Source: Vannielia litorea (GTDB lineage: Bacteria; Pseudomonadota; Alphaproteobacteria; Rhodobacterales; Rhodobacteraceae). Taken from it: a stretch of 33,746 bases of DNA. Made by a program: the position numbers and the translations under genes. Below are positions 1 to 9,280 of this stretch, in pieces. The notes below the pieces were generated by a model that was given only the letters and a program-made list of their open reading frames with translations, did no database searches and had not been told where the DNA came from. The DNA lies in contig NZ_QTNQ01000043.1 in NCBI RefSeq assembly GCF_018424695.1, positions 1 to 33,746 of the forward strand. The letters run 5' to 3'. Every line of letters starts with the position of its first letter. Within the stretch, counting starts at the first letter, position 1.

Positions 1-20
1 CCCCCTTCACCAGACCCATT

Positions 21-56
21 CATTTTCTTGCTCCAAATATCTCCCGCCGGAGGCCT
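21..56 (+). repeat. Dispersed intergenic repeat, copy 1
   Basis: The segment opens CATTTTCTTGCTCCAAATAT and continues into CTCCCGCCGGAGGCCT. Close relatives of its first half occur at 26630-26660 and 30244-30265, and a reverse-oriented relative of its second half starts at 16094. The CTCCcgccGGAG part can form a small stem. All copies lie between genes. The function is unknown; a terminator or REP-like role is an inference. Confidence 0.6.
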
Positions 57-110
57 CGACTCTCTTCTGGCGCCCCTTTCCAATTCGCGCCCCAGCAGGC
101 ATGAAAGCGC

Positions 111-1475
111 ATGGCCAAAGCTCTCGCCTTCACCTGCACCGCCTGCGGCGCGTCCCACTCCAAGTGGTCGGGGCAATGCGATGCGTGCGGTGCCTGGAAT
201 ACGATCACGGAAGAGGCGCCACTCTCCTCCGGCCCCAAGGGCAAGGGGCTCGGCGCAAAGAAGGGCGCCACCATACCACTGGCCGATCTGGCCTCGCCCG
301 AAGCCCCGCCGCCCCGCACCACCTCAGGCCTCGATGAATTCGATCGCGTGCTTGGCGGCGGCCTCGTGCCGGCCTCGGCCACGCTTGTGGGGGGCGATCC
401 GGGCATCGGCAAATCCACCCTTCTGCTGCAAGCCGCCGCCCGCTTCGCGCTGGCAGGGCAGAAAACCATCTACATCTCCGGCGAGGAGGCCAGCGCACAG
501 GTCCGCATGCGCGCCCGCCGCCTTGGCCTCGCCGACGCGCCGGTGAAACTGGCCACCGAAACGAGCTTGCGTGACATCCTCACCACGCTCGACGCCGAGC
601 GCCCCGACCTCTGCATCATCGATTCGATCCAGACCATGTGGTCCGACACCGTCGATTCCGCCCCCGGCTCGGTCAGCCAGGTGCGCGCGGCCTGCCATGA
701 GCTGACCCAATTCGCCAAACGGCGCGGCACCGCCGTCATCCTCGTCGGTCATGTTACCAAGGAAGGCGCCATCGCCGGCCCCCGCGTGGTCGAGCACATG
801 GTCGATACCGTGCTCTACTTCGAGGGCGAGCGTGGCCACCAGTTCCGCATCCTGCGCGCGGTGAAAAACCGCTTTGGCCCGGCGGATGAGATCGGCGTGT
901 TCGAGATGACCGGCGAAGGCCTCGCCGAAGTCTCCAACCCCTCCGCCCTGTTTCTGTCCGACAACGAGTCCCCGGCCGCCGGCACCGCCGTCTTTGCGGG
1001 CATCGAAGGCACACGGCCCGTGCTGGTCGAGTTTCAGGCCCTTGTCGCCCCGGCCCCGGCAGGTCAGGCGCGGCGCTCCGTGGTGGGCTGGGATTCGGGC
1101 CGCCTCGCGATGATCCTCGCCGTGCTCGAGGCACGCTGCGGCATCCCCTTCGCAGGAATGGATGTCTACCTCAACGTCGCGGGTGGCCTCAGGGTGTCAG
1201 AGCCCGCCGCAGATCTCGCCGTCGCCGCCGCCCTGCTTTCGGCCCGCGAAGACGTGGCCCTGCCGCCACGCATGGTGGTTTTCGGCGAGATCAGCCTCAC
1301 CGGCGCCCTCCGGCCCTCCTCGCAAACCGAAAACAGGTTGAAAGAGGCGCAAAAACTTGGTTTCTCCTGCGCAACGCTGGCAGAGGGGTCAAAGGCGACC
1401 TCCGGCGGGGGCATGGACCTGCGCAAGATGTCAGACCTCACGGGCTTCGTGGGCGAGATGTTCGGCGCGGGCTGA
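111..1475 (+). CDS. radA: DNA repair protein RadA (Sms)
   Basis: RadA is a RecA-related hexameric DNA helicase that promotes branch migration and processing of recombination intermediates in the cytoplasm. The 454-residue product has the full family architecture. It has an N-terminal C4 zinc finger (C9xxC12 ... C23xxC26), a Walker A motif GGDPGIGKST at residues 94-103, a Walker B-like segment around 166-172 (DLCIIDS), the RadA-specific KNRFG motif at 252-256, and a C-terminal Lon-protease-like domain. Length is normal for the family. The ATG at 111 is chosen because the zinc finger then starts at the usual distance. cvpA follows 25 bp downstream on the same strand and may be co-transcribed. 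Confidence 0.97.
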   Translation: MAKALAFTCTACGASHSKWSGQCDACGAWNTITEEAPLSSGPKGKGLGAKKGATIPLADLASPEAPPPRTTSGLDEFDRVLGGGLVPASATLVGGDPGIGKSTLLLQAAARFALAGQKTIYISGEEASAQVRMRARRLGLADAPVKLATETSLRDILTTLDAERPDLCIIDSIQTMWSDTVDSAPGSVSQVRAACHELTQFAKRRGTAVILVGHVTKEGAIAGPRVVEHMVDTVLYFEGERGHQFRILRAVKNRFGPADEIGVFEMTGEGLAEVSNPSALFLSDNESPAAGTAVFAGIEGTRPVLVEFQALVAPAPAGQARRSVVGWDSGRLAMILAVLEARCGIPFAGMDVYLNVAGGLRVSEPAADLAVAAALLSAREDVALPPRMVVFGEISLTGALRPSSQTENRLKEAQKLGFSCATLAEGSKATSGGGMDLRKMSDLTGFVGEMFGAG

Positions 1476-1500
1476 GACCGGAAAGGCAAGAAGAGAGCAC

Positions 1501-2115
1501 ATGGAAGGCTTCACCATTTTCGACGCGGGCGTGGCCGTCGTCATCGTCCTGTCGGCAATTCTTGCCTACTCCCGCGGCTTCGTGCGCGAGGTTCTTGCCA
1601 TCGCCGGATGGATCGGTGCCGCCGTTCTGGCCTATATCTTCGCTCCGCAGGCGGTGCCGCTGGTCAAGGAAATCCCGGTGGTGCAGGACTTCCTCGACAA
1701 CTGCGAGCTGGCCACAGGCGCGGGCTTCATCGTGGTCTTCGCCATCGGCCTCGTGATCTTCGCCCTCTTCACGCCACTCTTTGCAAGCCTCGTGCAGCGC
1801 TCCGCGCTCAACGCGCTCGATCAGGGCATGGGTTTCATCTTCGGAGCCCTGCGCGGCCTCATCCTCGTGGCCATCGCGCTGGTCCTCTATGATTTCATCG
1901 CCGGAAGCGAGAGCCTCGCCTTCGTTGACGACAGCCAGACCTCCAAGCTCTTCGGCTCCGCCAAAACCCGGATCGACGGTGAAATAGCCGACCAGGAAGG
2001 CGTGATGAACTGGTTCCGCGAGAAGTTCGAAAGCCTGACTGATCGCTCTTGCGGAGCCCCGGCCGTTGCCCCCGCAGACCCCACCGCTCTGCCCGACCAG
2101 CCCGCCTCCGAGTGA
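1501..2115 (+). CDS. cvpA: CvpA family membrane protein
   Basis: This 204-residue protein belongs to the CvpA family. The name comes from E. coli, where the gene near purF is needed for colicin V production; its molecular role is not settled. Hydrophobic segments at about residues 7-28, 31-48, 72-98 and 108-126 suggest four membrane helices, followed by a soluble tail rich in Pro and Ala. The ATG at 1501 is preferred over upstream in-frame codons because those would extend into radA and add a non-membrane leader. The order radA-cvpA-purF supports the call. The small structured gap before purF may separate transcripts. Confidence 0.92.
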   Translation: MEGFTIFDAGVAVVIVLSAILAYSRGFVREVLAIAGWIGAAVLAYIFAPQAVPLVKEIPVVQDFLDNCELATGAGFIVVFAIGLVIFALFTPLFASLVQRSALNALDQGMGFIFGALRGLILVAIALVLYDFIAGSESLAFVDDSQTSKLFGSAKTRIDGEIADQEGVMNWFREKFESLTDRSCGAPAVAPADPTALPDQPASE

Positions 2116-2173
2116 TCGGGGCCGGGTCGCGCCAATCGGCGTGCCCGGCAAAATACCGGCGTCAGCCCCGTAG

Positions 2174-2194
2174 GGTGCGCATTCATTGCGCACC
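2174..2194 (+). repeat. Hairpin between cvpA and purF
   Basis: GGTGCGCA (2174-2181) and TGCGCACC (2187-2194) form a perfect 8-bp stem with a 5-nt loop. The sequence is preceded by TAGG, the start of a TAGGGTGCGCA element of the kind found as dispersed hairpins in many bacterial genomes. There is no T tract, so it is not a canonical intrinsic terminator. Confidence 0.6.
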
Positions 2195-2209
2195 TGTCAC
2201 CCCACAGCA

Positions 2210-2230
2210 ATCCCTGCGTGACAAAGGGAT
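2210..2230 (+). repeat. Second short hairpin upstream of purF
   Basis: ATCCCT (2210-2215) pairs with AGGGAT (2225-2230) across a 9-nt loop, 15 bp after the previous hairpin. It would lie in the purF leader if transcription starts upstream. No purine-riboswitch core was recognised. A weak element; function unknown. Confidence 0.3.
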
Positions 2231-2325
2231 GACAGCGCCCGCGCCAAAGGTTAAACGGGGCGCAACGCCCACAAAGCCGGATTCGGAGCTGCCCCTTGCC
2301 CGACACACAGCACGGCCACCCCGCC

Positions 2326-3783
<1,458 letters not shown>

Positions 3784-3871
3784 GGCCTCGGGTCCGACCA
3801 GAGGATGACTGCACAACTGCCGCGAAGAGGAGCCGCGCCGCAGGCAAGGCCCCGATGAGCAGCCCCCTGCC

Positions 3872-5107
3872 CTAACGTCGGAAGTCTTCCGCCTTCAACC
3901 CGTGCTTCGCCAACTTGTCGTAAAAGGTCTTCCGCGGCAGCCCCAGTGCCGCCGCCGTGGCCGTCGCATTCCCGTTCTGCCGCCCCAGCGCCGCCGCGAT
4001 CAGCGATTTCTCCACCCGCGCCATCTGCTCCGCCAGCCCCAGCTCGGCGGCCTCCTGCACCTCCCCCGGCATCCCCAGCACAAACCGCATCGCAGCGCTC
4101 ATCAGTGAGCGTGCGTTGCCCGGCCAGTCCTGTGCCATCAGCCCGGCCAGATGTTCCTCTGTCACCTCCGGCTCGGGGATGCCCGCCTGCTCCGCCGCCT
4201 GCGCCACGTAGTGTCGAAACAGCACGGGAATGTCCTCGCGTCGCTCTTCGACCGTCGGAATCCGCACCTGCATCACGTCGAGCCTGTAATAAAGATCGGC
4301 GGCAAAACGCCCGGCCTCCATCTCGGCCACCAGGTCGCGTGTGGTGCCCGCTATGATCCGCGCCTCTCCCGGCGCTTCGAGCCTGTCGAGGAGCACAAGC
4401 TGCACCGACGCTGGCAGCGCAGAGATCTCGTCCAGAAAGAGCGTGCCCGCCCCGGCCGCCTCCACCGCCATGTCCAGCCGCGCTTCATCGAGCGAGGCGG
4501 CGAGCCTTTTCACGAAGGGCTGCGGCGCAGCCGGTGACAGCAGGTGGATCACCTCCGCCACCTTCGCCGTCTGCGAGCCCGGCCCGCCCGTCACCAGCAC
4601 CTCGGCTCCGGCCCGGGCCACCGCCCGCACCTGCGCGCGCAACCCCTGCGCTTCCGCAGAATGGCCAAAGATCATCCGCGAAGCCGCATCGCCCCGCTCC
4701 AGCTCGCGCTTCAGCCGCCGGTTCTCCAGCACCAGGGCCCGCGCCTTCAGCGCCTTCTCGACAACGCCGACCAGCTCCCTCGGCCCGCAGGGCTTTTCCA
4801 GAAAATCGAAGGCCCCCTCGCCAATCCCCTTCACCGCCATTGGCACGTCACCCTCGCCGGTCAGCAGGATCACCGGCAGCTCGTCGTCGCGCCGCCGCGC
4901 CTCCGCGAGCAGATAAAATCCGTCCCGCCCCGGCATCCGGATATCGCTCACCACGACGCCATCGAACTCGGGACCGATATGATCCTTCGCCTCGATGTAG
5001 CTGCCCGCAAGGATCGCCTCGATGTCGGCCAGCTCAAGCGTCTGTCCCAAGGCCTCACGCACCGCCGCATCGTCATCCACCACCAGAACGCGCCGCGCGT
5101 TGCTCAT
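3872..5107 (-). CDS. dctD: C4-dicarboxylate response regulator DctD, with degenerate AAA+ domain
   Basis: This is the response regulator partner of the adjacent DctB kinase. The 411-residue protein has a receiver domain (acidic pocket D11-D13, phospho-acceptor D55 in SDIRMPG, T83, K105). A sigma54-activator-like AAA+ domain spans about 145-345, and a Fis-type helix-turn-helix about 366-405. Walker B is intact (GTLFLDE, 221-227). Walker A reads GGPGSQTAK (174-182) instead of GETGTGKE, and the GAFTGA loop that contacts sigma54 is absent, with about 20 residues missing between the two Walker regions. The reading frame is open throughout, so this is not a frameshift. It probably binds DNA in a phosphorylation-dependent way without sigma54. 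It overlaps dctB by 4 bp. Confidence 0.88.
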   Translation of the reverse strand: MSNARRVLVVDDDAAVREALGQTLELADIEAILAGSYIEAKDHIGPEFDGVVVSDIRMPGRDGFYLLAEARRRDDELPVILLTGEGDVPMAVKGIGEGAFDFLEKPCGPRELVGVVEKALKARALVLENRRLKRELERGDAASRMIFGHSAEAQGLRAQVRAVARAGAEVLVTGGPGSQTAKVAEVIHLLSPAAPQPFVKRLAASLDEARLDMAVEAAGAGTLFLDEISALPASVQLVLLDRLEAPGEARIIAGTTRDLVAEMEAGRFAADLYYRLDVMQVRIPTVEERREDIPVLFRHYVAQAAEQAGIPEPEVTEEHLAGLMAQDWPGNARSLMSAAMRFVLGMPGEVQEAAELGLAEQMARVEKSLIAAALGRQNGNATATAAALGLPRKTFYDKLAKHGLKAEDFRR

Positions 5108-6873
5108 GCCGCTGCCTCCATATCGGCAGGCTGCAATTCAACGGTGAATTCCGCGCCGCCCTCCTCCCGGTTCACGCCCCGGATATTGCCGCCAAAGCTC
5201 TGCACCAGCCCATAGCTGATCGACAGGCCCAGCCCCATCCCCTCGCTCGCTCCCACCTCCTTGGTGGAATAGAACGGATCGAAGATCCGGTCCGGCTCGG
5301 CAATCCCGGGGCCGCTGTCCCGCACCCGAAGCCGCACGGGCGCACCCGGCTCGATGGAAATGCCCAGTTCCGCGGTGTCGCGCCCCGCCATCGCGTCAAT
5401 CCCGTTGCTGACAAGGTTCAGCACCACCTGCTGCAGCCGCACCTCTCCGCCGCGCACCATCACCGGGGCGTCCGGCGCATCCCACTTCAGCGTCACCCCC
5501 AACTGACCCATCCGGCCCTCGGCCATCTCCAGAACAGCCTCCACGACCGCCCCCAGATCAACCCGGCCAATCGGCTCGCTCTCCTGACGGGCAAAGGCGC
5601 GCAGGTTGCGGATGATACGGCCCATCCGCCGCGCCAGGTCACCGATCCGGCCAAGGTTCTGCGCCGCCCGCTCCGGGTTGTCGCGCTCCAGAAAGCTCTC
5701 GGCATTCTCGGCAAAGGAGCGGATCGCCATCAGCGGCTGGTTCAGCTCGTGGGACAGCCCGGCACTCATCTGCCCCAATGCACTCAGCTTGCCCGCCTGC
5801 ACCAGATCTGCCTGCGCCCGGCGCAGCGCCGCCTCGGCATCCTTGCGCTCCCGCACTTCTGCCTTCAGCCTTTCGTTTGCCGCCTGCAAGGCCGCGGTGC
5901 GCTTTTCCACCCGCGCTTCGAGCACCGCATTGGCACGCGCCTCCGCCGAGAGCCGCTCCGCAAGCGCCCGGCGCCGCTCGCCCAAAAGGAACAGAAACGC
6001 CCCGAAGCCAAGGCACAGCGCCGCCACGGCTGCCGCCGCCAACGCGCCGAGCCGCAGCGCCGGAGCCAGAGAGATCAGCGCCTCGCCGCGCATCCCGATC
6101 ACCGGCAACTCCTGTACGAGATGCAACGCCATGCGCGGGATATAGGGGCCGCCATCCACCCACCACAGGTCTCGCCCCTCCGCTTGCCACGACCGGTGCG
6201 CAATGAAGGGCTTCACTTCCGCGCCCTCATGCACTGCCTCGCCTGACGCCCCGTGCCGGCTCATCAACAAAAGCTCGGTGCGGTTCGCGACGAAGACGAT
6301 GCCATCGCTGTCGGTAAAGAAAACCGGCACGGGGTCGCCCGCCCAGTCCAGCTCGATCAGCCGCAAATCGGCCTGCACCACAACGATCCCCATCACCGGC
6401 CCGTCCGGCGCAAAGATCGGCGCGGCAAAGGAGTAGAGGCGCCGCCCGGTGTCCGGGTGCACCCTGTGGCTGCTTCCAAGCGCACCCTGTGCCGCCCGGG
6501 TGATCTCGGGCCCGTTCAGCACGCTCGGCCCGCCCTCGCCCGTCGCGGCAAGCACCAACCCGTTCAGATCGGTCAGGAAAATCGCCGCGCTGCCCGTCAT
6601 GTCGGCGTGGCGCACCAGCAGGGCCGAAACCCACTCCGACGCTCCCCGGCCCGCCACCTGCGCCTGCGGCTCGGGCCGGTCGGCCAGCGCCACGGCCAGT
6701 TCGGCGTAGCTCTGCAGCTGCGTCGTCAGCCGCTGTGAGGTGAGCCGCAAATCGCTCTGCCCGCGCCGCTCAACCTCGTCGAGCGCCGAAACAAATGCCC
6801 CCCAGCCCGCGGCAACGCTCAGGAGCGCCGCCGCGCCGAGATAGAGCAGGATCACCAGCAGCCGTCGCGTCAT
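5104..6873 (-). CDS. dctB: C4-dicarboxylate sensor histidine kinase DctB
   Basis: A 589-residue membrane sensor kinase. It has a first membrane helix at about 5-28, a periplasmic sensor of about 240 residues (PDC/Cache-like by family), a second helix at about 273-297 and a coiled coil at about 300-355. A HisKA domain with phospho-acceptor H375 (SHELNQP) follows. The HATPase domain shows N490 (NLVSN), DSGPGI (519-524) and GMGLGL (545-550). DctB senses external C4-dicarboxylates such as succinate and phosphorylates DctD. The ATG at 6873 is chosen because it begins the first membrane helix and is preceded by GGAAGAGGA. No dctPQM or dctA transporter gene lies in the window. Confidence 0.93.
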   Translation of the reverse strand: MTRRLLVILLYLGAAALLSVAAGWGAFVSALDEVERRGQSDLRLTSQRLTTQLQSYAELAVALADRPEPQAQVAGRGASEWVSALLVRHADMTGSAAIFLTDLNGLVLAATGEGGPSVLNGPEITRAAQGALGSSHRVHPDTGRRLYSFAAPIFAPDGPVMGIVVVQADLRLIELDWAGDPVPVFFTDSDGIVFVANRTELLLMSRHGASGEAVHEGAEVKPFIAHRSWQAEGRDLWWVDGGPYIPRMALHLVQELPVIGMRGEALISLAPALRLGALAAAAVAALCLGFGAFLFLLGERRRALAERLSAEARANAVLEARVEKRTAALQAANERLKAEVRERKDAEAALRRAQADLVQAGKLSALGQMSAGLSHELNQPLMAIRSFAENAESFLERDNPERAAQNLGRIGDLARRMGRIIRNLRAFARQESEPIGRVDLGAVVEAVLEMAEGRMGQLGVTLKWDAPDAPVMVRGGEVRLQQVVLNLVSNGIDAMAGRDTAELGISIEPGAPVRLRVRDSGPGIAEPDRIFDPFYSTKEVGASEGMGLGLSISYGLVQSFGGNIRGVNREEGGAEFTVELQPADMEAAA

Positions 6874-6918
6874 TCCTCTTCCTAGACAATCCGAAGCGCA
6901 TCTGAAAGCGTCGCCGCC

Positions 6919-8100
6919 ATGCAGGTGCTCTCCCAGTCCCCCACCGATCCGGCCTTCGTGCAAGACCCATACCCCTTCTACCACCGCGCCCGCGCCGCAG
7001 GAGACCTGTTCTTCTGGGAGGACTACGGGCAACTCGCGGCTGCCGGTTACGCACAGGTGAAGCGCCTGTTGAAAGACCGTCGCCTGGGACGCCAGATGCC
7101 CGCCGATCTCGCCCCGGCTATCCCGGCGCGTCTGCAGCCCTTCTACGACGTCGAGGCCAACTCGATGCTGGAGCTCAACCCGCCCCGCCACACCCGCCTG
7201 CGCGGGCTGGTGCTGCGCGCCTTCACCTCCGCCACCGTGGAGGCCCAACGCCCCGCCATCGAGGCGCTTTGCGCAGATCTCATCGACAGGTTCCCCTCCG
7301 GCCCCTTCGACCTGCTCGACGCCTACTGCCGCCCGCTTCCCGTTATCACCATCGCCACCCTGCTCGGGGTCGACACGCGCCGTGCCCCTGACCTGCTCGC
7401 ATGGTCCAATGCCATGGTCGGCATGTATCAGGCGGGCCGCACGCGAGCGATGGAAGACGCCGCGATGGAAGCAACGCAGGCCTTTACCGCCTTCCTCGCC
7501 GAAGAGATCGCCCGCCGCCGAGCGACCCCTGCGGATGACCTGATATCGCACCTCATCGCAGCTGAGGCGGAAGGCGAGAAGCTCAGCGCAGAAGAGCTCA
7601 CCTCCACCGTCATCCTGCTGCTGAACGCGGGCCATGAAGCCACCGTCCACAGCCTCGGAAACGGCGTGAAACTGGTTTGCGAACATGAGCTTGCCGGCCA
7701 CGCCTCAACCACCGAGAACGCGCCGCTGCTCACCGAGGAAGTCCTGCGCCACGCGCCCCCGCTGCACATCTTCGAGCGCATCGCCAGCGAGGATTTCGAA
7801 ATCTACGACACGCAGATCGAACGCGGCCAGCGCATCTCCTGCCTGCTCGCCGCCGCCAATCGTGACCCGGATGCCTACCCGAACCCCGATACGTTCAACC
7901 CCACGCGCCGGGGCCCGTCCAACATGGCTTTCGGCGCCGGGCTGCACTTCTGCGTCGGGGCGCCCCTTGCGCGGCTCGAGCTGCAAATCGCCCTGCCCGC
8001 CCTCTTCTCCGCCTGCCCGCAGCTCGCGATCACAGAACCACCCCGCTATGCGCCCGTCTACCACTTCCACGGGCTGGAAAAGCTGCTCGTCACCGCCTAA
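6919..8100 (+). CDS. Cytochrome P450
   Basis: A soluble bacterial class I P450 of 393 residues. The I-helix oxygen-activation motif is AGHEAT (237-242), the ExxR pair is E274/R277, and the haem-binding loop FGAGLHFCVG (338-347) gives C345 as the thiolate ligand. It should bind haem and carry out NAD(P)H-dependent monooxygenation via a ferredoxin. The substrate cannot be read from sequence. No dedicated ferredoxin or ferredoxin reductase is adjacent; the nearest reductase is fpr about 6 kb away. It is divergent from dctB across a 45-bp gap that must hold both promoters. It is followed 28 bp downstream by a small exported-protein gene. Confidence 0.95.
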   Translation: MQVLSQSPTDPAFVQDPYPFYHRARAAGDLFFWEDYGQLAAAGYAQVKRLLKDRRLGRQMPADLAPAIPARLQPFYDVEANSMLELNPPRHTRLRGLVLRAFTSATVEAQRPAIEALCADLIDRFPSGPFDLLDAYCRPLPVITIATLLGVDTRRAPDLLAWSNAMVGMYQAGRTRAMEDAAMEATQAFTAFLAEEIARRRATPADDLISHLIAAEAEGEKLSAEELTSTVILLLNAGHEATVHSLGNGVKLVCEHELAGHASTTENAPLLTEEVLRHAPPLHIFERIASEDFEIYDTQIERGQRISCLLAAANRDPDAYPNPDTFNPTRRGPSNMAFGAGLHFCVGAPLARLELQIALPALFSACPQLAITEPPRYAPVYHFHGLEKLLVTA

Positions 8101-8128
8101 CCTCCTGCCATTCATTCAGGGGTTTCCC

Positions 8129-8599
8129 ATGCGCAGCGCACTTGTTTTCCTCGCCCTGACCCTGCCTGCCGCCGCCCAGGAACGTGTGCTCTCCCCCGAG
8201 CGCGCCAGTGGCTATGACGGTGTCATCACACAATGCGTCACCCTGACCCGCGAGCAATTCGCCAACGACATGTGCGCCCCGCTCGCCACCTCGGTGGCCG
8301 GCATGGCCTCGAAGGCCGGTCTCGCGCACCGGCACCTCGGCCTCGTGGAATGGGGCTTCGGCACGGATGAATACGGCCCCACGCCGGACGATCTGAAGAT
8401 GATCGCTCCCGTCAACCTCACCTTCTACATCCGCGCCACTGCCGGGCCCGACAGCGCAATGGTCTGGGCGTCGCTCTACCGCGAGGTGCCCGAGGGGCGG
8501 CTGGTGATATGGGAGGATTCCGGCATCGGCGCGGGAGAGCAAAGCGTCATCCGCGTTGGCCTGTCGACCGGCCTCGCGCAAGCTTCAGCCGGTCTTTGA
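8129..8599 (+). CDS. Small exported protein of unknown function
   Basis: The 156-residue product begins with a signal peptide (MRSALVFLALTLPAAAQE, probable cleavage after AAA near residue 16), so it is probably periplasmic. The mature part has two cysteines (in TQCVT and DMCAP) that could form a disulfide. I recognise no domain. The ATG at 8129 is preceded by CAGGGG and gives a proper signal peptide; the frame is open further upstream but overlaps the P450 gene. It is co-directional with the P450, 28 bp after its stop, and convergent with the Lrp-type regulator. Confidence 0.75.
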   Translation: MRSALVFLALTLPAAAQERVLSPERASGYDGVITQCVTLTREQFANDMCAPLATSVAGMASKAGLAHRHLGLVEWGFGTDEYGPTPDDLKMIAPVNLTFYIRATAGPDSAMVWASLYREVPEGRLVIWEDSGIGAGEQSVIRVGLSTGLAQASAGL

Positions 8600-8673
8600 A
8601 GCCTTGGCAGAGGCGAATTAAGGTGCGCCGCTAACCCGCTGAAAAAAAGAAAAACCCACTCAGATCCCGCGCC

Positions 8674-9144
8674 CTAATCGACCGCCACGGGCAAGGCCGT
8701 GGTGCTCTTGATCTCTTCCATCGAGAGCAGCGCCGTCACGTTGTGAATTTTCACCTCTGAAATCAGCGCCTGGTAGAACTCGTCATAGGCCCGCGCGTTG
8801 GTCACCTGCACCTTCAGGATGTAATCGATATCGCCCGCAAGCCGATGTGCCTCCAGCACCTCGGGCCGAGCGCGCAGGGCCTGCAGGAACTTCTGCTGCC
8901 AGTCGGATTCGTGCTCTGACGTCCGGATCAGCACGAAAAAACAGGCCTCCAGCCCCAGCGCCTCTGCGTTCAGAAGCACCGTGTTCTGCCGGATCACCCC
9001 GGCCTCGCGCATCTTGCGCACGCGGTTCCACACCGGCGTCTTCGAACTGCCCACTTTCTTGGCAATTTCGTCGAGGGACTGCCCGGCGTCACTCTGAAGT
9101 TCCGCAAGGATTTTCCGGTCGATCTTGTCCAATCGGACAGACAT
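8674..9144 (-). CDS. Lrp/AsnC family transcriptional regulator
   Basis: A 156-residue protein with an N-terminal winged helix-turn-helix (about 5-60, SLDEIAKKVGSSKTPVWNRV) and a C-terminal RAM ligand-binding domain (about 70-150, including GDIDYILKV). Lrp/AsnC proteins form octamers and respond to amino acids. The ATG at 9144 is chosen over an in-frame start at 9183 because GGCAGGAGA sits 7-8 nt before it and homologues start at MSVRLDKID-like sequence. It is divergent from cysG and the sulfite-reduction operon. An Lrp-consensus-like site lies in the shared intergenic region, so it probably regulates that operon and perhaps itself. A sulfur amino acid effector is an inference. Confidence 0.93.
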   Translation of the reverse strand: MSVRLDKIDRKILAELQSDAGQSLDEIAKKVGSSKTPVWNRVRKMREAGVIRQNTVLLNAEALGLEACFFVLIRTSEHESDWQQKFLQALRARPEVLEAHRLAGDIDYILKVQVTNARAYDEFYQALISEVKIHNVTALLSMEEIKSTTALPVAVD

Positions 9145-9224
9145 TCGCTTTTCTCCTGCCTTGATAGAATTCCGGCCCACCACGGGAGTTTCTCGGAACG
9201 TTTTTCCTTAACTGCCGCGAGGCA

Positions 9225-9254
9225 CTGCCAATTACCAGAACAAAATTCTACATT
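9225..9254 (+). promoter_or_regulatory. Candidate sigma70-type promoter for cysG operon
   Basis: CTGCCA (9225-9230, 4/6 to TTGACA) and TACATT (9249-9254, 4/6 to TATAAT) are separated by 18 bp. Transcription would start near 9261, about 20 nt before the cysG ATG. The Lrp-like operator lies in the spacer, a geometry expected for repression. Predicted by eye only. Confidence 0.35.
9236..9250 (+). promoter_or_regulatory. Candidate Lrp/AsnC operator
   Basis: CAGAACAAAATTCTA is a hyphenated palindrome (AGAA/TTCT arms around 5 bp). It matches 12 of 15 positions of the E. coli Lrp consensus YAGHAWATTWTDCTR. It lies 30 bp before cysG and about 90 bp from the divergent regulator start. A flanking TTCTG (9253-9257) and a distant TAGAATT (9165-9171) could be additional half-sites. 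Confidence 0.5.
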
Positions 9255-9280
9255 CTGCACAAGCAACAGGAGCCGCCGCC

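Noticed and set aside
2218..2262. purF promoter from GTGACA or ATGACA elements
   Set aside because: -35-like hexamers exist but no acceptable -10 hexamer lies at 16-18 bp; best match TAAACG is only 3/6.
3784..3871. Bidirectional terminator between convergent purF and dctD
   Set aside because: No convincing inverted repeat or T tract in the 88 bp.
4534..6246. A 570-codon plus-strand open frame opposite dctD and dctB
   Set aside because: Pro/Arg/Ala-rich shadow frame antisense to a clear kinase-regulator pair.
8640..8664. A-rich tract (GAAAAAAAGAAAAACC) as an intrinsic terminator of the Lrp-type gene
   Set aside because: It gives a T-rich tract on the minus strand, but I could find no adequate stem before it, so a terminator is not called.
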